In this document: positions 1-11,018 of the stretch, one piece after another
Layout of the letters: each line of letters starts with the position of its first letter
Position numbering within the stretch: the stretch's first letter is position 1
Notes under the pieces: generated by a model
The model's database searches: none
What the model saw: the letters and a program-made list of their open reading frames with translations, nothing else
Told to the model about the DNA's origin: nothing
From: Vibrio sp. S17_S38
GTDB lineage: Bacteria; Pseudomonadota; Gammaproteobacteria; Enterobacterales; Vibrionaceae
DNA length: 64,000 bases
Direction: 5' to 3'
Assembly (NCBI RefSeq): GCF_014694375.1
Contig: NZ_JAAUWW010000008.1
Coordinates: forward strand, 62,001 to 126,000
Translations under genes and position numbers: made by a program

Positions 1-1
1 C

Positions 2-301
<300 letters not shown>

Positions 302-421
302 TTATTTTTAGCTAACTTTGATCTTTCTACGTATATCGTTACAAAAACAATCGTAAAAAGTCACTTACACAATAAAGCAGTGCGAATACTTAATAAAAAT
401 ATCCATTAAGTTGTGCATTAA

Positions 422-437
422 CGAGCAAATTTGCTCG
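422..437. repeat. Perfect 16-bp palindrome in the miaA-hfq gap
   Basis: CGAGCAAATTTGCTCG is a perfect inverted repeat with no loop, in the otherwise featureless 258-bp gap between miaA and hfq. No T-run follows it on the minus strand, so it does not look like an intrinsic terminator. It could be an operator or a small RNA hairpin; nothing here decides between them. Confidence 0.4.
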
Positions 438-532
438 ACTGCCAAATTTATCTTTATACTGAAAATAGGTATTTAACAAAAACTTACCTAAACGCTTTCA
501 GTATATACTCAAATCACATCAAGATGCACGGT

Positions 533-1468
533 TCAGGATCCACTCACTATAGCATTTGATAAAGTGTCTACTGATGCCTCAATATTTTCACTATCTAGCC
601 AAGTTAAATCATTCCAGCTTCGTAACCAAGTGATTTGTCTTTTGGCTAATTGACGAGTGGCACATATACCTTTAAATACGGCTTCATCTAGTGTGCCATT
701 TCCATCAAGATATTCCCACATCTGTCGATAGCCTACACAACGAATGGAAGGTAGATCAAGGTGTAGATCGCTCCGTTGATGCAAGGTGCTTACTTCTTGT
801 TCAAATCCCGCGGCTATCATTTTTTCAAATCGAAGTTCAATACGCCTATGCAGTTCTGATCGTTGACTTGGCATTACAGCAAACTGTTTCACTCGATAAG
901 GAATCGGTTCACCTTTTTTCGCCGTCAATTCTGTTAAGGTTTTACCTGTGATTCGAAAGACCTCAAGTGCGCGCGATAAACGCTGTGGATCATTGGGATG
1001 AATTCTTTGAGCAGCCACAGGATCAATACTCGCCAATTCTTGATGAAGTATTTCCCAGCCTTTTTGTTTTGACTCTTCTTCTATCTGTTGACGAATAGCT
1101 GGATCCGCGGCAGGTAATGGTGACAAGCCTTCAAGCAACGCTTTGTAATACAACATAGTGCCACCTACCAATAATGGTATTTTACCTTGGGCAACAATAT
1201 CGGCCATTTCCTTCAATGCATCTCGACGAAAATCAGCAGCAGAATAAGAATTTTTTGGATCTAAAATATTAATCAGCCGGTGGGGTGCAAGTGCTAATTC
1301 TTGGTCATCTGGCTTTGCGGTTCCGATATCCATTCCTTTATAAATCAATGCCGAATCGACACTAATGATCTCAACAGGGTATTTTTGACGTAGGCGAATT
1401 GCTAATTCAGTTTTCCCCGATGCTGTCGGCCCCATTAAAAACAAAGCTAAAGGTAATGGCTGGCTCAT
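533..1468 (-). CDS. miaA: tRNA dimethylallyltransferase MiaA
   Basis: Transfers the dimethylallyl group from DMAPP to the N6 of A37 in tRNAs that read codons starting with U, the first step of ms2i6A synthesis. The 311-residue protein begins with a P-loop, GPTASGKT at residues 13-20, followed by the IPPT family segments [18 protein letters not shown] and [15 protein letters not shown], and it ends with the [15 protein letters not shown] segment typical of MiaA. The start codon overlaps the mutL stop in an ATGA (4 bp), which indicates translational coupling in the mutL-miaA operon. Length and motifs are normal for the family. Confidence 0.97.
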   Translation of the reverse strand: MSQPLPLALFLMGPTASGKTELAIRLRQKYPVEIISVDSALIYKGMDIGTAKPDDQELALAPHRLINILDPKNSYSAADFRRDALKEMADIVAQGKIPLLVGGTMLYYKALLEGLSPLPAADPAIRQQIEEESKQKGWEILHQELASIDPVAAQRIHPNDPQRLSRALEVFRITGKTLTELTAKKGEPIPYRVKQFAVMPSQRSELHRRIELRFEKMIAAGFEQEVSTLHQRSDLHLDLPSIRCVGYRQMWEYLDGNGTLDEAVFKGICATRQLAKRQITWLRSWNDLTWLDSENIEASVDTLSNAIVSGS

Positions 1469-3447
1469 GATTGTAACCCCGCAATCGAAGCAGAAAAATC
1501 AACTGGTTGAACCCAATTATATTGTTGTAACGGCAAAGCAGTTCCCCAAATTTGTTCAAGCTCAGATACAAGTTGAATGGCTTCAGATAAAGTATAGCGA
1601 GTTTTTGGTACGGTAATATATTCCGTTATCCATAAAGTCAGCGCTTCATAAGTAACGGTTTTCATCTCTAAAATGTACTCTAAAAGAGCCGGGATAAAAG
1701 ATTGTAAGTTTTGATGTCTTAACGGCTGTGGCACGGCCATTACCACCAAATTATTCTTACCCTTGGCTTCAAGCTCAATGCCAAACAAGGATAATAATGA
1801 ATATTGTGCTTCTGCCGTTTCCAGTAAATCAGATGAGACAGGGATACTTAATAAAATGAGTAACGGTTGCGCTTTTAAGCCATTATCTTCGCCCACTATT
1901 AATTGACCTTGCACTCTTAACGCTTCAGCTTTATTCAGATCCACTAATAAACAGGTCTGAGAGTTTTGCATCAATAAATAGCGATCTTGAACCACGGCTA
2001 AGGATTTCCCTAACGACGTGATATTACTTAATTCGGAAGTTGATCTTGGCTGAGATCCCACCTCCTTTTTAGCCGTACTCACATTGCTGTTTACATTATT
2101 ACCTCTATCTTGATCGTCATCTAAATCCGTTGATACAGGGATTTGAAACAGCGCTTGATACAGTTCTGATTGCTTCGGGTGATAACTTGAACCAGTGGTT
2201 TTCCCAGAGTACGGAGAAGAGATTGAGCGATCTCGCTTTCTCTGCTCATTTTCTTGCCACTGACTGCTTTCTTGCCACGGACGGCTTTCTTGGCACTGAT
2301 TAGCTCTCGCGACCTTATAGGTTGGTGGAGAGTCATTAATATATTCATCTTGCTGGCGAATTGGATCCTTAACAGAATCATCAACATCATTTTGAGGATG
2401 ATATTCACTCGCATAAGCAGATTTGGAAATGGCCGGCGAGGTTATTTCAACCGCTTGGGATAAAGCATCTCGCAAAGCTTGATAAATAAAATCATGAACT
2501 AAACGTGCTTGGTGAAAACGAACTTCATGTTTGGCTGGATGGACATTGACATCAACTTGATGAGGATCGATCTCAATAAACAGTACATAAGTAGCAAACT
2601 GATCTGAGCGCAAAGCTGACTCATAGCTTTGGCGAATAGCATGGTTGATAAGCTTATCTCGCATCATGCGGCCGTTTACATAGCAATACTGCAAATCACT
2701 TTGGCTACGAGCTCCTTGCGGTGTGGTCATCCAGCCTTTGAGCTTGAGATCATTATGCTCAAGAGAGATCGCAACCGCATGCTGCATAAAATTAGCGCCA
2801 CAGACCGCAGTCAGCCTCTTCTCAATTTGGCTATCTGTTTTTGCCGCACGATATTGACGCAGCACTTTTCCGTTATGACGTAAGGTGATCGACACCTCAA
2901 GACAACTCAAAGCGATACGTTTCAGCAATTCATCAATATGAGAGAATTCAGTTTTTTCAGTGCGCAGAAATTTACGTCGAGCCGGCGTATTAAAAAACAG
3001 ATCAACCACTTCAATCGTCGTTCCGATTGGGTGCGCTGCTGGTGTCACTTTAACCGTCATATCTCGACCTTCAGCGTAAGCAGACCAAGCTTCCGTTTGA
3101 GTTGCAATACGAGAAGTTAAGGTTAAACGAGATACTGAGCTAATACTGGCTAACGCTTCTCCTCGAAAACCAAGGCTAACAATCGCTTCGAGATCATCGA
3201 GAGTGTGGATTTTTGAAGTGGCATGACGACTCAAGGCTAGCCCCAGTTCATCTTTTGCGATACCAGAACCATTATCCCGAACACGAATAAGTTTGCTGCC
3301 ACCTTTTTCAATATCGATATCGATCCGCGTCGCACCAGAATCAATACTATTTTCAACTAATTCTTTCACAACTGATGCAGGACGCTCGACCACTTCACCA
3401 GCAGCGATTTGGTTCGCAAGTCGAGCAGGTAAAATTTTAATTGCCAT
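1465..3447 (-). CDS. mutL: DNA mismatch repair protein MutL
   Basis: Links MutS mismatch recognition to MutH nicking and UvrD unwinding. The GHKL ATPase domain has Glu29 and Asn33 in the [10 protein letters not shown] segment, DNGSGI at 58-63 and the RGEALASI lid motif near residue 100. A long polar, low-complexity linker (about 340-460, with repeats rich in Gln, Glu and Ser) precedes the C-terminal dimerisation domain. The metal-binding endonuclease motif DQHA is absent: the equivalent place reads [12 protein letters not shown]. That is what is expected where MutH does the cutting. The gene overlaps miaA by 4 bp and follows amiB after 74 bp. Confidence 0.96.
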   Translation of the reverse strand: MAIKILPARLANQIAAGEVVERPASVVKELVENSIDSGATRIDIDIEKGGSKLIRVRDNGSGIAKDELGLALSRHATSKIHTLDDLEAIVSLGFRGEALASISSVSRLTLTSRIATQTEAWSAYAEGRDMTVKVTPAAHPIGTTIEVVDLFFNTPARRKFLRTEKTEFSHIDELLKRIALSCLEVSITLRHNGKVLRQYRAAKTDSQIEKRLTAVCGANFMQHAVAISLEHNDLKLKGWMTTPQGARSQSDLQYCYVNGRMMRDKLINHAIRQSYESALRSDQFATYVLFIEIDPHQVDVNVHPAKHEVRFHQARLVHDFIYQALRDALSQAVEITSPAISKSAYASEYHPQNDVDDSVKDPIRQQDEYINDSPPTYKVARANQCQESRPWQESSQWQENEQRKRDRSISSPYSGKTTGSSYHPKQSELYQALFQIPVSTDLDDDQDRGNNVNSNVSTAKKEVGSQPRSTSELSNITSLGKSLAVVQDRYLLMQNSQTCLLVDLNKAEALRVQGQLIVGEDNGLKAQPLLILLSIPVSSDLLETAEAQYSLLSLFGIELEAKGKNNLVVMAVPQPLRHQNLQSFIPALLEYILEMKTVTYEALTLWITEYITVPKTRYTLSEAIQLVSELEQIWGTALPLQQYNWVQPVDFSASIAGLQS

Positions 3448-3521
3448 AATATCGCTACACCGTTAATACTATAAATTGATAATAAAAAGCTATAAATCAG
3501 GACCCAAAAACCTTATCAATA

Positions 3522-5267
3522 TTAAGATTTCGGTATGGTTAGCTTCTGGCCGACGGCTAAGCTATTTGAGCGTAAATTATTCGCCTTACGAATATCATCC
3601 ACACTGACACCATATTTTTGAGCTATTCCACCTAAATACTCACCACTTCGAACTTTATGTGTGATCGATACAGACGAGCTTGGCGCGGTAATTTTAAGTC
3701 TCTGGCCTAATTTTAATGTATTACTACGTAAATTATTTTGTGACTTAATTTGGCTAACTGACACATGATAGGTTTCGGCAATTTTACCTAGATAATCACC
3801 ACTTTTTACCACATGAGTGATTTCTTTAGAACTTGACGATGCAGCACTCGATGAGCCCGAACTTGCACTTGATTGGCTAGCATTGGTCGCACTCACTTGT
3901 AATTCTTGACCAACATTTAAACTCGAACTTTTTAAGTTATTCCATCTCATCAAATTCGCGGTGCTGACATTATAATTTTTTGCGATAACCGAAAGAGATT
4001 CGCCACTTTTGACTTTATGCTTCCCTGCCGAAGCGTGGTTCACAACAATCATTCCTTCCGGTGGGTTATCTTTGAAATACTGTTGTATCGCCACAGAAAT
4101 AGCATTCGCTAATCTATTTTGGTGATAGGTTTGAAATAACAGCTTTTCTTCTGCTGGATTTGAAATAAACCCTGTTTCGACGAGAATGGAAGGAATGTCA
4201 GGTGACTTCAAAACCGCTAAGCTGGCATAAACAGGCTTGCTTGTATGCATACGAGTAACTTGGCGTAGCTGACTAATCACATGCAAAGCCAATTTATTAC
4301 CTTCCGTTTGAGAATGACTAAACTGTAAATCCAGAACCGTTTGGCTCACGTTTTTATCATTCGCATTCTTAGACAATAATAAACCACCACCACCGAGTAA
4401 TTCAGATTGTTCTTCTTTCTTTACAACCCAACGGCCAATCTCCGTATTCGCACGACGAGTACTCAATACAAAAACAGAAGCACCTCGTGGGCCTGAGGTT
4501 GTGTAACTATCTGCATGAATAGAAACCAATAATAAGGATTTATTTTTACGGGCGATTTCTGAACGCTCATTCAAATTCACATAATAATCACCAGTACGAG
4601 TTAATACAGCATGAATATTAGGTGTTTTCTTATTTAGGTCATCTACCACTTTTTTAGCGATCGCTAATGTCGCATTTTTTTCATATTTTTTGGTGGGCCC
4701 TATTGAACCAGGATCTTGTCCACCATGCCCTGGGTCAATCGCCACGACAATACTCGTTGGTGAGCGAGACAGAGTTGTTGGAACAACATGGCGCTCATTA
4801 TTCGACGGCGTTGCTGTTTCTTTTGGAGCGCGAGCTGGAACAGAAGAACCACTGGCAGATCCATGTTTAATATCAACAACCAAACGATGACCATATTGTC
4901 CACCAGCCGTTGGTGCTAATTTAAACACCTCAGGATCTTGCTTCGATTTTAATTCAAAGACCAAACGGTAAGTCGAAGCATTTGGAGCTCCACTACGACG
5001 AACTTGAGTTAAAACAGAACTATCAGTCACTTTTAATGGCAACTTGGTTTTTAACGTCGTATTTTTAATATCAACCACTAACCTATCTGGGTTAGTTAAG
5101 GTGAAATAGCTAAAAGAAGGCTCACTAGCCATATCCATCACAACACGAGTGTCGCTCTCTGATGGCCAGACACGAATTGAATTTAATGAATTAGCCAATA
5201 CTGAAGATGACAAACCAAGTAAAGCAATCAAGAAAAAACAAACTTTTACACGAAATAACTTCAACAC
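3522..5267 (-). CDS. amiB: N-acetylmuramoyl-L-alanine amidase AmiB
   Basis: Periplasmic zinc amidase that splits septal peptidoglycan during cell separation; its activators in this family are EnvC (also in this window) and NlpD. The order is signal peptide (1-25), AMIN domain (about 30-130, septal targeting), Ser/Pro-rich linker, Amidase_3 domain (about 173-400, with the zinc His181 in AIDPGHGG and the VETGFISNP segment), then three LysM repeats (about 415-458, 484-527, 535-578) joined by Ser-rich spacers. At 581 residues it is longer than E. coli AmiB because of the three LysM units, as is usual in Vibrio. Translation starts at a GTG with a GGAG sequence a few bases upstream. It overlaps tsaE by 7 bp. 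Confidence 0.95.
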   Translation of the reverse strand: MLKLFRVKVCFFLIALLGLSSSVLANSLNSIRVWPSESDTRVVMDMASEPSFSYFTLTNPDRLVVDIKNTTLKTKLPLKVTDSSVLTQVRRSGAPNASTYRLVFELKSKQDPEVFKLAPTAGGQYGHRLVVDIKHGSASGSSVPARAPKETATPSNNERHVVPTTLSRSPTSIVVAIDPGHGGQDPGSIGPTKKYEKNATLAIAKKVVDDLNKKTPNIHAVLTRTGDYYVNLNERSEIARKNKSLLLVSIHADSYTTSGPRGASVFVLSTRRANTEIGRWVVKKEEQSELLGGGGLLLSKNANDKNVSQTVLDLQFSHSQTEGNKLALHVISQLRQVTRMHTSKPVYASLAVLKSPDIPSILVETGFISNPAEEKLLFQTYHQNRLANAISVAIQQYFKDNPPEGMIVVNHASAGKHKVKSGESLSVIAKNYNVSTANLMRWNNLKSSSLNVGQELQVSATNASQSSASSGSSSAASSSSKEITHVVKSGDYLGKIAETYHVSVSQIKSQNNLRSNTLKLGQRLKITAPSSSVSITHKVRSGEYLGGIAQKYGVSVDDIRKANNLRSNSLAVGQKLTIPKS

Positions 5268-5743
5268 AACTCCAACCTATTTAATAAAGATTGCCCATAT
5301 TCATTATTGGCCGTTAAAACAACCTGCCTATGTGTTTCAATGTAGCGTAACTCAATATCTAAATCAGGTTGAGGCAACATTCCTTCACCTTTTTCAGGCC
5401 ACTCAACCAAACAGATAGCATCAGAAGTAAAATAATCTCGGATCCCCATAAACTCTAATTCTTCAGGATCCGCTAAACGGTACAAATCAAAATGATACAC
5501 TTGCCAATCCGATAAAATATAAGGCTCCACTAAGGTATACGTCGGACTTTTCACATTACCTTTATGGCCTAAAGCTCTCACAAAACCACGGCTGAATGTT
5601 GTTTTTCCAGCACCGAGATCGCCATGCAAATAAATCGTTGTTTGTTGTGAGCATAAATGGGCTAACTGAGTCCCTAAATCTATAGTGGCGGCTTCATCAA
5701 TTAATAGTGCTTGTTTGATTTTAGTCATGGAGTTCTTGCTCAT
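5261..5743 (-). CDS. tsaE: tRNA threonylcarbamoyladenosine biosynthesis ATPase TsaE
   Basis: P-loop ATPase that works with TsaB and TsaD to make t6A37 in ANN-decoding tRNAs. The 160-residue protein has Walker A GDLGAGKT at 41-48, the SPTYTLVE segment, and HFDLYRL followed by CLVEWPEKG, all family landmarks. It is the first gene of the minus-strand operon and overlaps amiB by 7 bp. In E. coli nnr lies directly upstream of tsaE; here the next 249 bp hold no gene and queG follows. Confidence 0.95.
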   Translation of the reverse strand: MSKNSMTKIKQALLIDEAATIDLGTQLAHLCSQQTTIYLHGDLGAGKTTFSRGFVRALGHKGNVKSPTYTLVEPYILSDWQVYHFDLYRLADPEELEFMGIRDYFTSDAICLVEWPEKGEGMLPQPDLDIELRYIETHRQVVLTANNEYGQSLLNRLELC

Positions 5744-6019
5744 AAAAAAAGGGATCGTTCAACTCAACAAAGAGTATTCTACTTATCCGTACGAATTTAC
5801 ATTAAAAGTGCTCTATACCCAATAAACTTGGATATCGTCCGAAATTTTTAGCTGGCTATTATTCTACATATTGCGGATAAATTCTAAGTAAAGTGTCAAG
5901 ATTTCATCCAAAATTGACTTTATTGAGCCATAATAACCAAATAATCATTAAGAGCCATCGCAACCACTCTATCTATTAGGTAAAATCTGACCTTGACCAT
6001 CCTTCAAAAGCCATCAACC

Positions 6020-7138
6020 ATGAATTACATCGAACTTGCCAAAAACATTAAGCTATGGGGCGAAGAGCTAGGCTTTCAAAAAGTTGGGATATGCGATGTC
6101 GATTTATCCAACCATGAAGCTCAATTACAACGGTGGTTAGATGCAGGATATCACGGAACTATGGACTGGATGGCAAGGCATGGCATGATGCGAGCAAGGC
6201 CAGCAGAACTTCTCCCGGGAACGGTTCGAGTGATTAGCGTAAGAATGGATTACCTTCCTCCAGATGCTCAATTTGCTTCAAATCTTGCCGATCCAACGCA
6301 AGCCTATATTAGTCGCTATGCATTAGGTCGCGATTATCATAAATTAATTCGTAATCAACTTAAAAAGCTAGGACAACGTATTGAACAAGAAGTGGGTGCC
6401 TTTGGCTATCGTCCTTTTGTTGATTCTGCACCAATCCTAGAAAGACCATTAGCGCAAAAAGCAGGGCTCGGCTGGACGGGTAAACATTCCTTGATTCTTG
6501 ATAAAGATAAAGGCTCATGGTTTTTTTTAGGGGAATTATTAGTTGATCTCCCTTTACCTATTGATGAGCCGCAAGCCGACCAATGTGGAAAGTGCACAGC
6601 TTGTATTACTTCTTGCCCAACGGGAGCCATAATCAGTGATGGTGTTGTTGATGCTAGATTATGCATCTCTTATCTCACCATAGAATTTGATGGCGTTATC
6701 CCAGAAGAATTACGCAGTAAGATGGGAAACCGAATTTATGGTTGTGATGATTGCCAACTCGTTTGCCCTTGGAGTCGTGAATCGGATATCACCGAACAAG
6801 AAAGCTTCCACCGAAGACCTATCTTTAATACTTCGGATCTCACCCAGTTATTCCTATGGGATGAAGCTACTTTTCTAAAAAACATGGAAGGGTCGGCGAT
6901 TAGACGTATTGGTCATACGCAATGGCTTCGAAACATTGCGATCGCTTTAGGCAATGCACCATATAGTCCATCAATCTACCAAGTCTTAGAATCTCGGCTA
7001 GGCACAAATGAATTATTAGATATTCATATTAATTGGGCTTTAGAAACTCAATATAACAAGAAAGAAATTGAAATAAGAAATACCAAATTGGAGCGACTGG
7101 TTCGAATTATCGAAAAAGGCTTACCGCGAGATGCATAA
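6020..7138 (+). CDS. queG: Epoxyqueuosine reductase QueG
   Basis: Cobalamin and iron-sulfur enzyme that reduces epoxyqueuosine to queuosine in tRNA. It has an N-terminal cobalamin-binding reductase region and two 4Fe-4S clusters, CGKCTACITSCP at about 190-202 and CDDCQLVCPW about 45 residues later, then a HEAT-like C-terminal part. I prefer the ATG at 6020 (372 residues), because MNYIELAKNIKLW matches the normal start of the family; an in-frame TTG at 5993 would add nine residues. Neither start has a clear Shine-Dalgarno sequence. It diverges from the tsaE operon and is followed by a gene-free block with DnaA boxes. Confidence 0.94.
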   Translation: MNYIELAKNIKLWGEELGFQKVGICDVDLSNHEAQLQRWLDAGYHGTMDWMARHGMMRARPAELLPGTVRVISVRMDYLPPDAQFASNLADPTQAYISRYALGRDYHKLIRNQLKKLGQRIEQEVGAFGYRPFVDSAPILERPLAQKAGLGWTGKHSLILDKDKGSWFFLGELLVDLPLPIDEPQADQCGKCTACITSCPTGAIISDGVVDARLCISYLTIEFDGVIPEELRSKMGNRIYGCDDCQLVCPWSRESDITEQESFHRRPIFNTSDLTQLFLWDEATFLKNMEGSAIRRIGHTQWLRNIAIALGNAPYSPSIYQVLESRLGTNELLDIHINWALETQYNKKEIEIRNTKLERLVRIIEKGLPRDA

Positions 7139-7189
7139 CTTTACTTATCGATATTTTTACCCTACAGATAGTGATACGGATCTCAAAAA

Positions 7190-7480
7190 ATTGTAATGTG
7201 GAAAAAGTATCAAAATAAGTGACGTTACAGGGCGTAACAAAAAGTTAAACACATTCAAATTAAATGATAAAGATCAAGTGAAAGCCAAATAAAGATCTTT
7301 AATTAAACCTGTTCTTCCATACAGTAAATTGGTTAAATGCAATAAAATCAATATCTTGGATAATTTCCATTCGAGTTATGACTTTTTATTTATATCGAAG
7401 ATCCTAATCACTCAGTATATATACGTAGTAAAAAAATGACTTACACACCAAGTTATCCACAAAATTAACTTGTGGATAAA
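7190..7480. promoter_or_regulatory. datA-like block: DnaA boxes with an IHF-like site
   Basis: The 560 bp between queG and the tRNA array hold no gene. They contain two perfect TTATCCACA boxes in inverted orientation, 9 bp apart (7453-7461 plus, 7471-7479 minus), a third box matching TTWTNCACA (TTTTCCACA, minus, 7197-7205) and a one-mismatch box (TTAAACACA, 7245-7253). Between them AATCAATATCTTG at 7346-7358 matches the IHF consensus WATCAANNNNTTR exactly. In E. coli the DnaA-titrating, IHF-dependent locus datA lies, as I recall, between queG and the glyVXY tRNA genes, which is the same interval. The motifs are seen; the function is inferred. Confidence 0.55.
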
Positions 7481-7665
7481 TCTGTAGACAAATTTATAAT
7501 CATCAGTCAATACAGCGCTTACAGCGAAATAAGACATCAAGTAATAATTTGCTGACAAGCAAAATAACAGTCAATAAATTGTATAAAACTAGAAAGAGCG
7601 ATAATCAAATATATTGATTAAGATGAAAATAACTCACATCAGTGAATCTATGTATTGCAGAGAAT

Positions 7666-7697
7666 AAAAAACGATCTCTTTTGAGATCGTTTTTATT
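7666..7697 (-). terminator. Intrinsic terminator of the tRNA array
   Basis: An 8-bp stem (ACGATCTC, 7671-7678, with GAGATCGT, 7683-7690) with a TTTT loop is flanked by A and T runs, so it can act in both directions. On the minus strand it lies just after the last tRNA remnant and has the T-run expected for the end of the tRNA operon. Confidence 0.75.
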
Positions 7698-7702
7698 TTA
7701 TT

Positions 7703-7810
7703 TTGATCGACACACGATGCTTCTACTTCTCTTTAAACAAAGAGGCAAGGTTTAAGCCTGAACTCGACTTTTACTAGGTAGCGCTCAGTCATAAGCACCA
7801 TCGTATTTCG
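7703..7810 (-). pseudogene. Decayed tRNA-Gly copy
   Basis: Plus-strand CGACACACGA at the 3' end and pieces of the D-arm and acceptor regions match the neighbouring tRNA-Gly(GCC), but the middle carries an insertion and the anticodon arm is lost. The flank between it and the intact tRNA-Gly (TATTCTAATTTGG) is the same as for the second decayed copy at 8528-8620, so both came from one duplicated Gly plus remnant unit. Confidence 0.6.
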
Positions 7811-7820
7811 TATTCTAATT

Positions 7821-7896
7821 TGGAGCGACACACGAGGCTCGAACTCGTGACCTCGACCTTGGCAAGGTCGCGCTCTACCAGCTGAGCTAGTGTCGC
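7821..7896 (-). tRNA. tRNA-Gly(GCC)
   Basis: A 76-nt gene with encoded CCA. On the minus strand it begins GCGACACTAGCTCAG, carries the anticodon loop TTGCCAA (GCC, reads GGC and GGU) and ends GTGTCGCTCCA. It matches the E. coli glyV type closely. It is the promoter-distal intact tRNA of the array. Confidence 0.96.
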
Positions 7897-7947
7897 GTTG
7901 TTATTTTTATATTCTCACCGTTATTAAGATAACCATGAAAATTAATG

Positions 7948-8032
7948 TGGTTCCAGAAGCAGATTTAAACCTACGTCCTTCGCCGATTTTATGAAGTGCT
8001 GAGCCCGATGAGCTAGCGCATTCATAACATCT
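7948..8032 (-). pseudogene. Decayed initiator tRNA copy 1
   Basis: The T-arm and 3' CCA end (GTAGGTTTAAATCTGC and TGGAACCA on the minus strand) and GGGCTCA resemble tRNA-fMet. The acceptor stem no longer pairs and the anticodon arm has an insertion. It lies 7 bp from an intact tRNA-fMet and recurs almost unchanged twice more in the array. Confidence 0.6.
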
Positions 8033-8039
8033 TTTAATG

Positions 8040-8116
<77 letters not shown>

Positions 8117-8181
8117 TCCGAATGTCATTGTTAAGTACAATGAAAACTTTACCCTTCCAACTTCTCTATTAAACAAGAAAT

Positions 8182-8257
8182 TGGAGCGACACACGAGGCT
8201 CGAACTCGTGACCTCGACCTTGGCAAGGTCGCGCTCTACCAGCTGAGCTAGTGTCGC
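8182..8257 (-). tRNA. tRNA-Gly(GCC)
   Basis: Identical in the tRNA body to the copy at 7821-7896, 76 nt with CCA and anticodon GCC. The spacer to the tRNA-fMet at 8040-8116 is repeated, with small changes, between the other fMet and Gly genes, which shows tandem duplication of a Gly-fMet unit. Confidence 0.96.
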
Positions 8258-8293
8258 GTAATAAACCGCTAAATTTAGCCATTTATTTTAATG

Positions 8294-8374
8294 TGGTTCC
8301 AGAAGCAGGTTTAAACCTACGTCCTTCGCCGATTTTATGAAGTGCTGAGCCCGACGAGCTAGCATGTTCATAAC
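8294..8374 (-). pseudogene. Decayed initiator tRNA copy 2
   Basis: Near-identical to the remnants at 7948 and 8742, with a T-arm and CCA end but a broken acceptor stem and an expanded anticodon arm. It lies directly before (plus strand) an intact tRNA-fMet. Confidence 0.6.
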
Positions 8375-8385
8375 ATCTTTTAATG

Positions 8386-8462
<77 letters not shown>

Positions 8463-8527
8463 TCCGAATGTCATTGTTAAGTACAATGAAAACTTTACCT
8501 TTCCAATTTCTATACTAAACAAGAAAT

Positions 8528-8620
8528 TGGAGCGACACACGAGGCTCCCGATCTTCAAGGTTTAGGCGTGACCTCGACCTTGACTAGGTAGCGCTTTGCC
8601 ATAAGCGCCATCGTGTTTCG
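8528..8620 (-). pseudogene. Decayed tRNA-Gly copy
   Basis: The 3' part (plus strand TGGAGCGACACACGAGGCTC) is identical to the intact tRNA-Gly. The sequence then diverges through an insertion, and the anticodon and D-arm are degenerate. It lies 10 bp from the intact gene at 8631 and shares its flanks with the remnant at 7703-7810. Confidence 0.65.
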
Positions 8621-8630
8621 TATTCTAATT

Positions 8631-8706
8631 TGGAGCGACACACGAGGCTCGAACTCGTGACCTCGACCTTGGCAAGGTCGCGCTCTACCAGCTGAGCTAG
8701 TGTCGC
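8631..8706 (-). tRNA. tRNA-Gly(GCC)
   Basis: A 76-nt gene with encoded CCA and GCC anticodon, identical in the tRNA body to the other three tRNA-Gly copies. It is followed in transcription order by the decayed tRNA-Gly at 8528-8620. Confidence 0.96.
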
Positions 8707-8741
8707 GTAATAAACCGCTAAATTTAGCCATTCATTTAATG

Positions 8742-8826
8742 TGGTTCCAGAAGTAGATTTAAATCTACGTCCTTCGCCGATTTTATGAAGTGCTGAGCCC
8801 GATGAGTTAGCGCATTCATAACATCT
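8742..8826 (-). pseudogene. Decayed initiator tRNA copy 3
   Basis: Third copy of the tRNA-fMet-like remnant, a few substitutions different from those at 7948 and 8294, again next to an intact tRNA-fMet. The acceptor stem does not pair. Confidence 0.6.
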
Positions 8827-8833
8827 TTTAATG

Positions 8834-8910
<77 letters not shown>

Positions 8911-8975
8911 TCCGGATGTCATTGTTAAGTACAATGAAAACTTTACCTTTCCAACCTCTTGATTAAACAAGATAT

Positions 8976-9051
8976 TGGAGCGACACACGAGGCTCGAACT
9001 CGTGACCTCGACCTTGGCAAGGTCGCGCTCTACCAGCTGAGCTAGTGTCGC
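8976..9051 (-). tRNA. tRNA-Gly(GCC)
   Basis: A 76-nt gene with CCA and GCC anticodon. It is the first gene of the array in transcription order, 28 bp downstream of the likely start point of the array promoter. Confidence 0.96.
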
Positions 9052-9085
9052 AGAGCTAAACATCTTTCGCTGTTTAGGGGTGCGA

Positions 9086-9113
9086 ATTATAAGAGCATTT
9101 GATTTTGATGCAA
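9086..9113 (-). promoter_or_regulatory. Promoter of the Gly/fMet tRNA array
   Basis: On the minus strand TTGCAT and a perfect TATAAT are 16 bp apart. They are followed by a GC-rich discriminator (CGCACCCC), as in stringently controlled stable-RNA promoters. The predicted start is near 9079, just before the first tRNA-Gly. Confidence 0.75.
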
Positions 9114-9193
9114 GTACTAGTTTGCAAAAAAATGAAAATAATTGTTCGATTGATTGAAAATAAAACAATCTGATGATTACACTCGCACTTTAA

Positions 9194-9757
9194 TCAAATT
9201 TTAAACACTGTAGAACGGTAATATTTAAGTTCTGCAATCGATTCACGGATATCGTCCAGTGCTAAATGACTGCCAGATTTAGAGAAACCTTCTAAAATTT
9301 CTGGCTGCCAGCGGCGCGTTAACTCTTTAATCGTACTAACATCAAGATAGCGATAATGAAAATACTCTTCCAATAGAGGCATATGTTTATACAAGAAGCG
9401 ACGGTCTTGACCAATGCTATTCCCACAAATAGGAGATTTCCCTTTGGGTACCCATTGCTCTAAAAAAGCGATCGTTTGAGCAATCGCTTCATCTTCTGTC
9501 ACAGTCGTTTCTTTAACTCTTTTCACTAAACCACTATTGGTATGTGTAGTAGTGCACCAATCATCCATTTTATCCAACTCTTCATCAGATTGATGAATCG
9601 CGAGCATTGGCCCTTCCGCTAAAATATTCAATTCACTATCCGTGACAATTGAAGCAATTTCGATAATTTTATGAGTTTCAGGATCCAATCCTGTCATTTC
9701 AAGATCAATCCAAATTAAATTATCTTGATGAAACTTAGCGTGTTGAGGTTGTGTCAT
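9194..9757 (-). CDS. orn: Oligoribonuclease Orn
   Basis: 3'-to-5' exoribonuclease that degrades very short RNAs, including pGpG from cyclic-di-GMP turnover. It is a DEDDh nuclease: [10 protein letters not shown] carries the first Asp and Glu, and [14 protein letters not shown] carries the His and last Asp. The 187-residue length is typical (E. coli 181). It is divergent from rsgA across 116 bp, the conserved arrangement of gammaproteobacteria, and lies just upstream of the tRNA array on the same strand. Confidence 0.97.
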   Translation of the reverse strand: MTQPQHAKFHQDNLIWIDLEMTGLDPETHKIIEIASIVTDSELNILAEGPMLAIHQSDEELDKMDDWCTTTHTNSGLVKRVKETTVTEDEAIAQTIAFLEQWVPKGKSPICGNSIGQDRRFLYKHMPLLEEYFHYRYLDVSTIKELTRRWQPEILEGFSKSGSHLALDDIRESIAELKYYRSTVFKI

Positions 9758-9873
9758 ATCATTACCTATTAGATGAATTGTCTATTTTGGATATCTTTGC
9801 ACATAATAGGTATATTATACCCTGCTGGGTTTAATCCAACACCCTCTTAATTATTACGGAATTAATATTACCT

Positions 9874-10926
9874 GTGGCAAAAAAAAATAAGCTCACTAAA
9901 GGCCAAGTACGCCAAGTACGCACCAATCAAAGCAAACGACTTAAACGAGAAGATTCGATCCAGTGGAACGATGATATGTTAGGTGGGATGCAAAAAGGCT
10001 TAGTCATTACTCGCTTTGGTCAGCATGCCGATATAGAAGACTCTGAAAGCGGCGTTATTCATCGCTGTAATCTACGACGTGGAATTGAAAGCCTTGTTTC
10101 TGGTGACAACGTGATATGGCGTCCCGGCTTGGAATCTATGGCTGGGATCTCTGGCGTTGTCGAAGCGGTCGAAAAAAGAACTTCCGTATTAGTTCGTCCA
10201 GATTATTATGATGGGATAAAACCTGTTGCCGCCAATGTTAATCAAATGGTCATCGTATCTTCCGTTTTACCTGAATTATCGCTTAACATTATTGATCGTT
10301 ATCTCATCGCAGCTGAAACTCTCGAAATTGCACCTTTGATCGTTCTGAATAAAACCGATTTAATTTCGGATGATAAACGCGAGCAATATCAACAAGCATT
10401 AAGTCATTATAAAACCATTGGGTATGACGTGTTGTTTGTTAGCCGCGAAACCGAAGAAGGTTTAGATGATCTACAAGCTGCCTTAAAAGATCGCTTAAAT
10501 ATTTTTGTCGGCCAATCTGGCGTAGGTAAATCTAGCCTAGTGAACGCCTTAATATCCGAAGTGCAGATCTTAGAAGGTGATGTTTCTGAAAACTCCGGCC
10601 TAGGCCAGCATACCACCACGACTGCTCGCCTTTATCACTTTCCAAAAGGTGGTGATTTAATTGATTCCCCTGGGGTGCGTGAATTTGGTTTATGGCACTT
10701 AGAAGCAGATGCAGTCACACAGGCCTTTATTGAATTTCGCCCTTATCTAGGTGGGTGCAAGTTCCGAGATTGTAAACACAACAATGATCCCGGTTGTATT
10801 ATTCGCAGCGCGGTTGAAAGTGGTGACATCACTCGAGTGCGCTTTGAAAATTACCATCGCATCATTGAAAGTATGAGCGAAAACAAAGCGAATCGACAAT
10901 TTTCGAAAGATAAAAAAGATTTATAA
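9874..10926 (+). CDS. rsgA: Small ribosomal subunit biogenesis GTPase RsgA
   Basis: Circularly permuted GTPase that checks late 30S subunit maturation. The G4 motif NKTD (159-162) precedes the P-loop GQSGVGKS (213-220), which is the permuted order that defines the family. An OB-fold spans about 45-110. The C-terminal zinc site uses Cys295, Cys300, His302 and Cys308. It starts at a GTG ([16 protein letters not shown], the usual basic start). psd follows after 92 bp, as in other Vibrio. Confidence 0.96.
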   Translation: MAKKNKLTKGQVRQVRTNQSKRLKREDSIQWNDDMLGGMQKGLVITRFGQHADIEDSESGVIHRCNLRRGIESLVSGDNVIWRPGLESMAGISGVVEAVEKRTSVLVRPDYYDGIKPVAANVNQMVIVSSVLPELSLNIIDRYLIAAETLEIAPLIVLNKTDLISDDKREQYQQALSHYKTIGYDVLFVSRETEEGLDDLQAALKDRLNIFVGQSGVGKSSLVNALISEVQILEGDVSENSGLGQHTTTTARLYHFPKGGDLIDSPGVREFGLWHLEADAVTQAFIEFRPYLGGCKFRDCKHNNDPGCIIRSAVESGDITRVRFENYHRIIESMSENKANRQFSKDKKDL

Positions 10927-11018
10927 CGCTGACAAGTAGTTGGCTTTTAAGTACTATATCGGCCTCTTTCGTACCCTCATTTTTATATGCGAAATATTCA
11001 GATAAAACGGATAACCAA

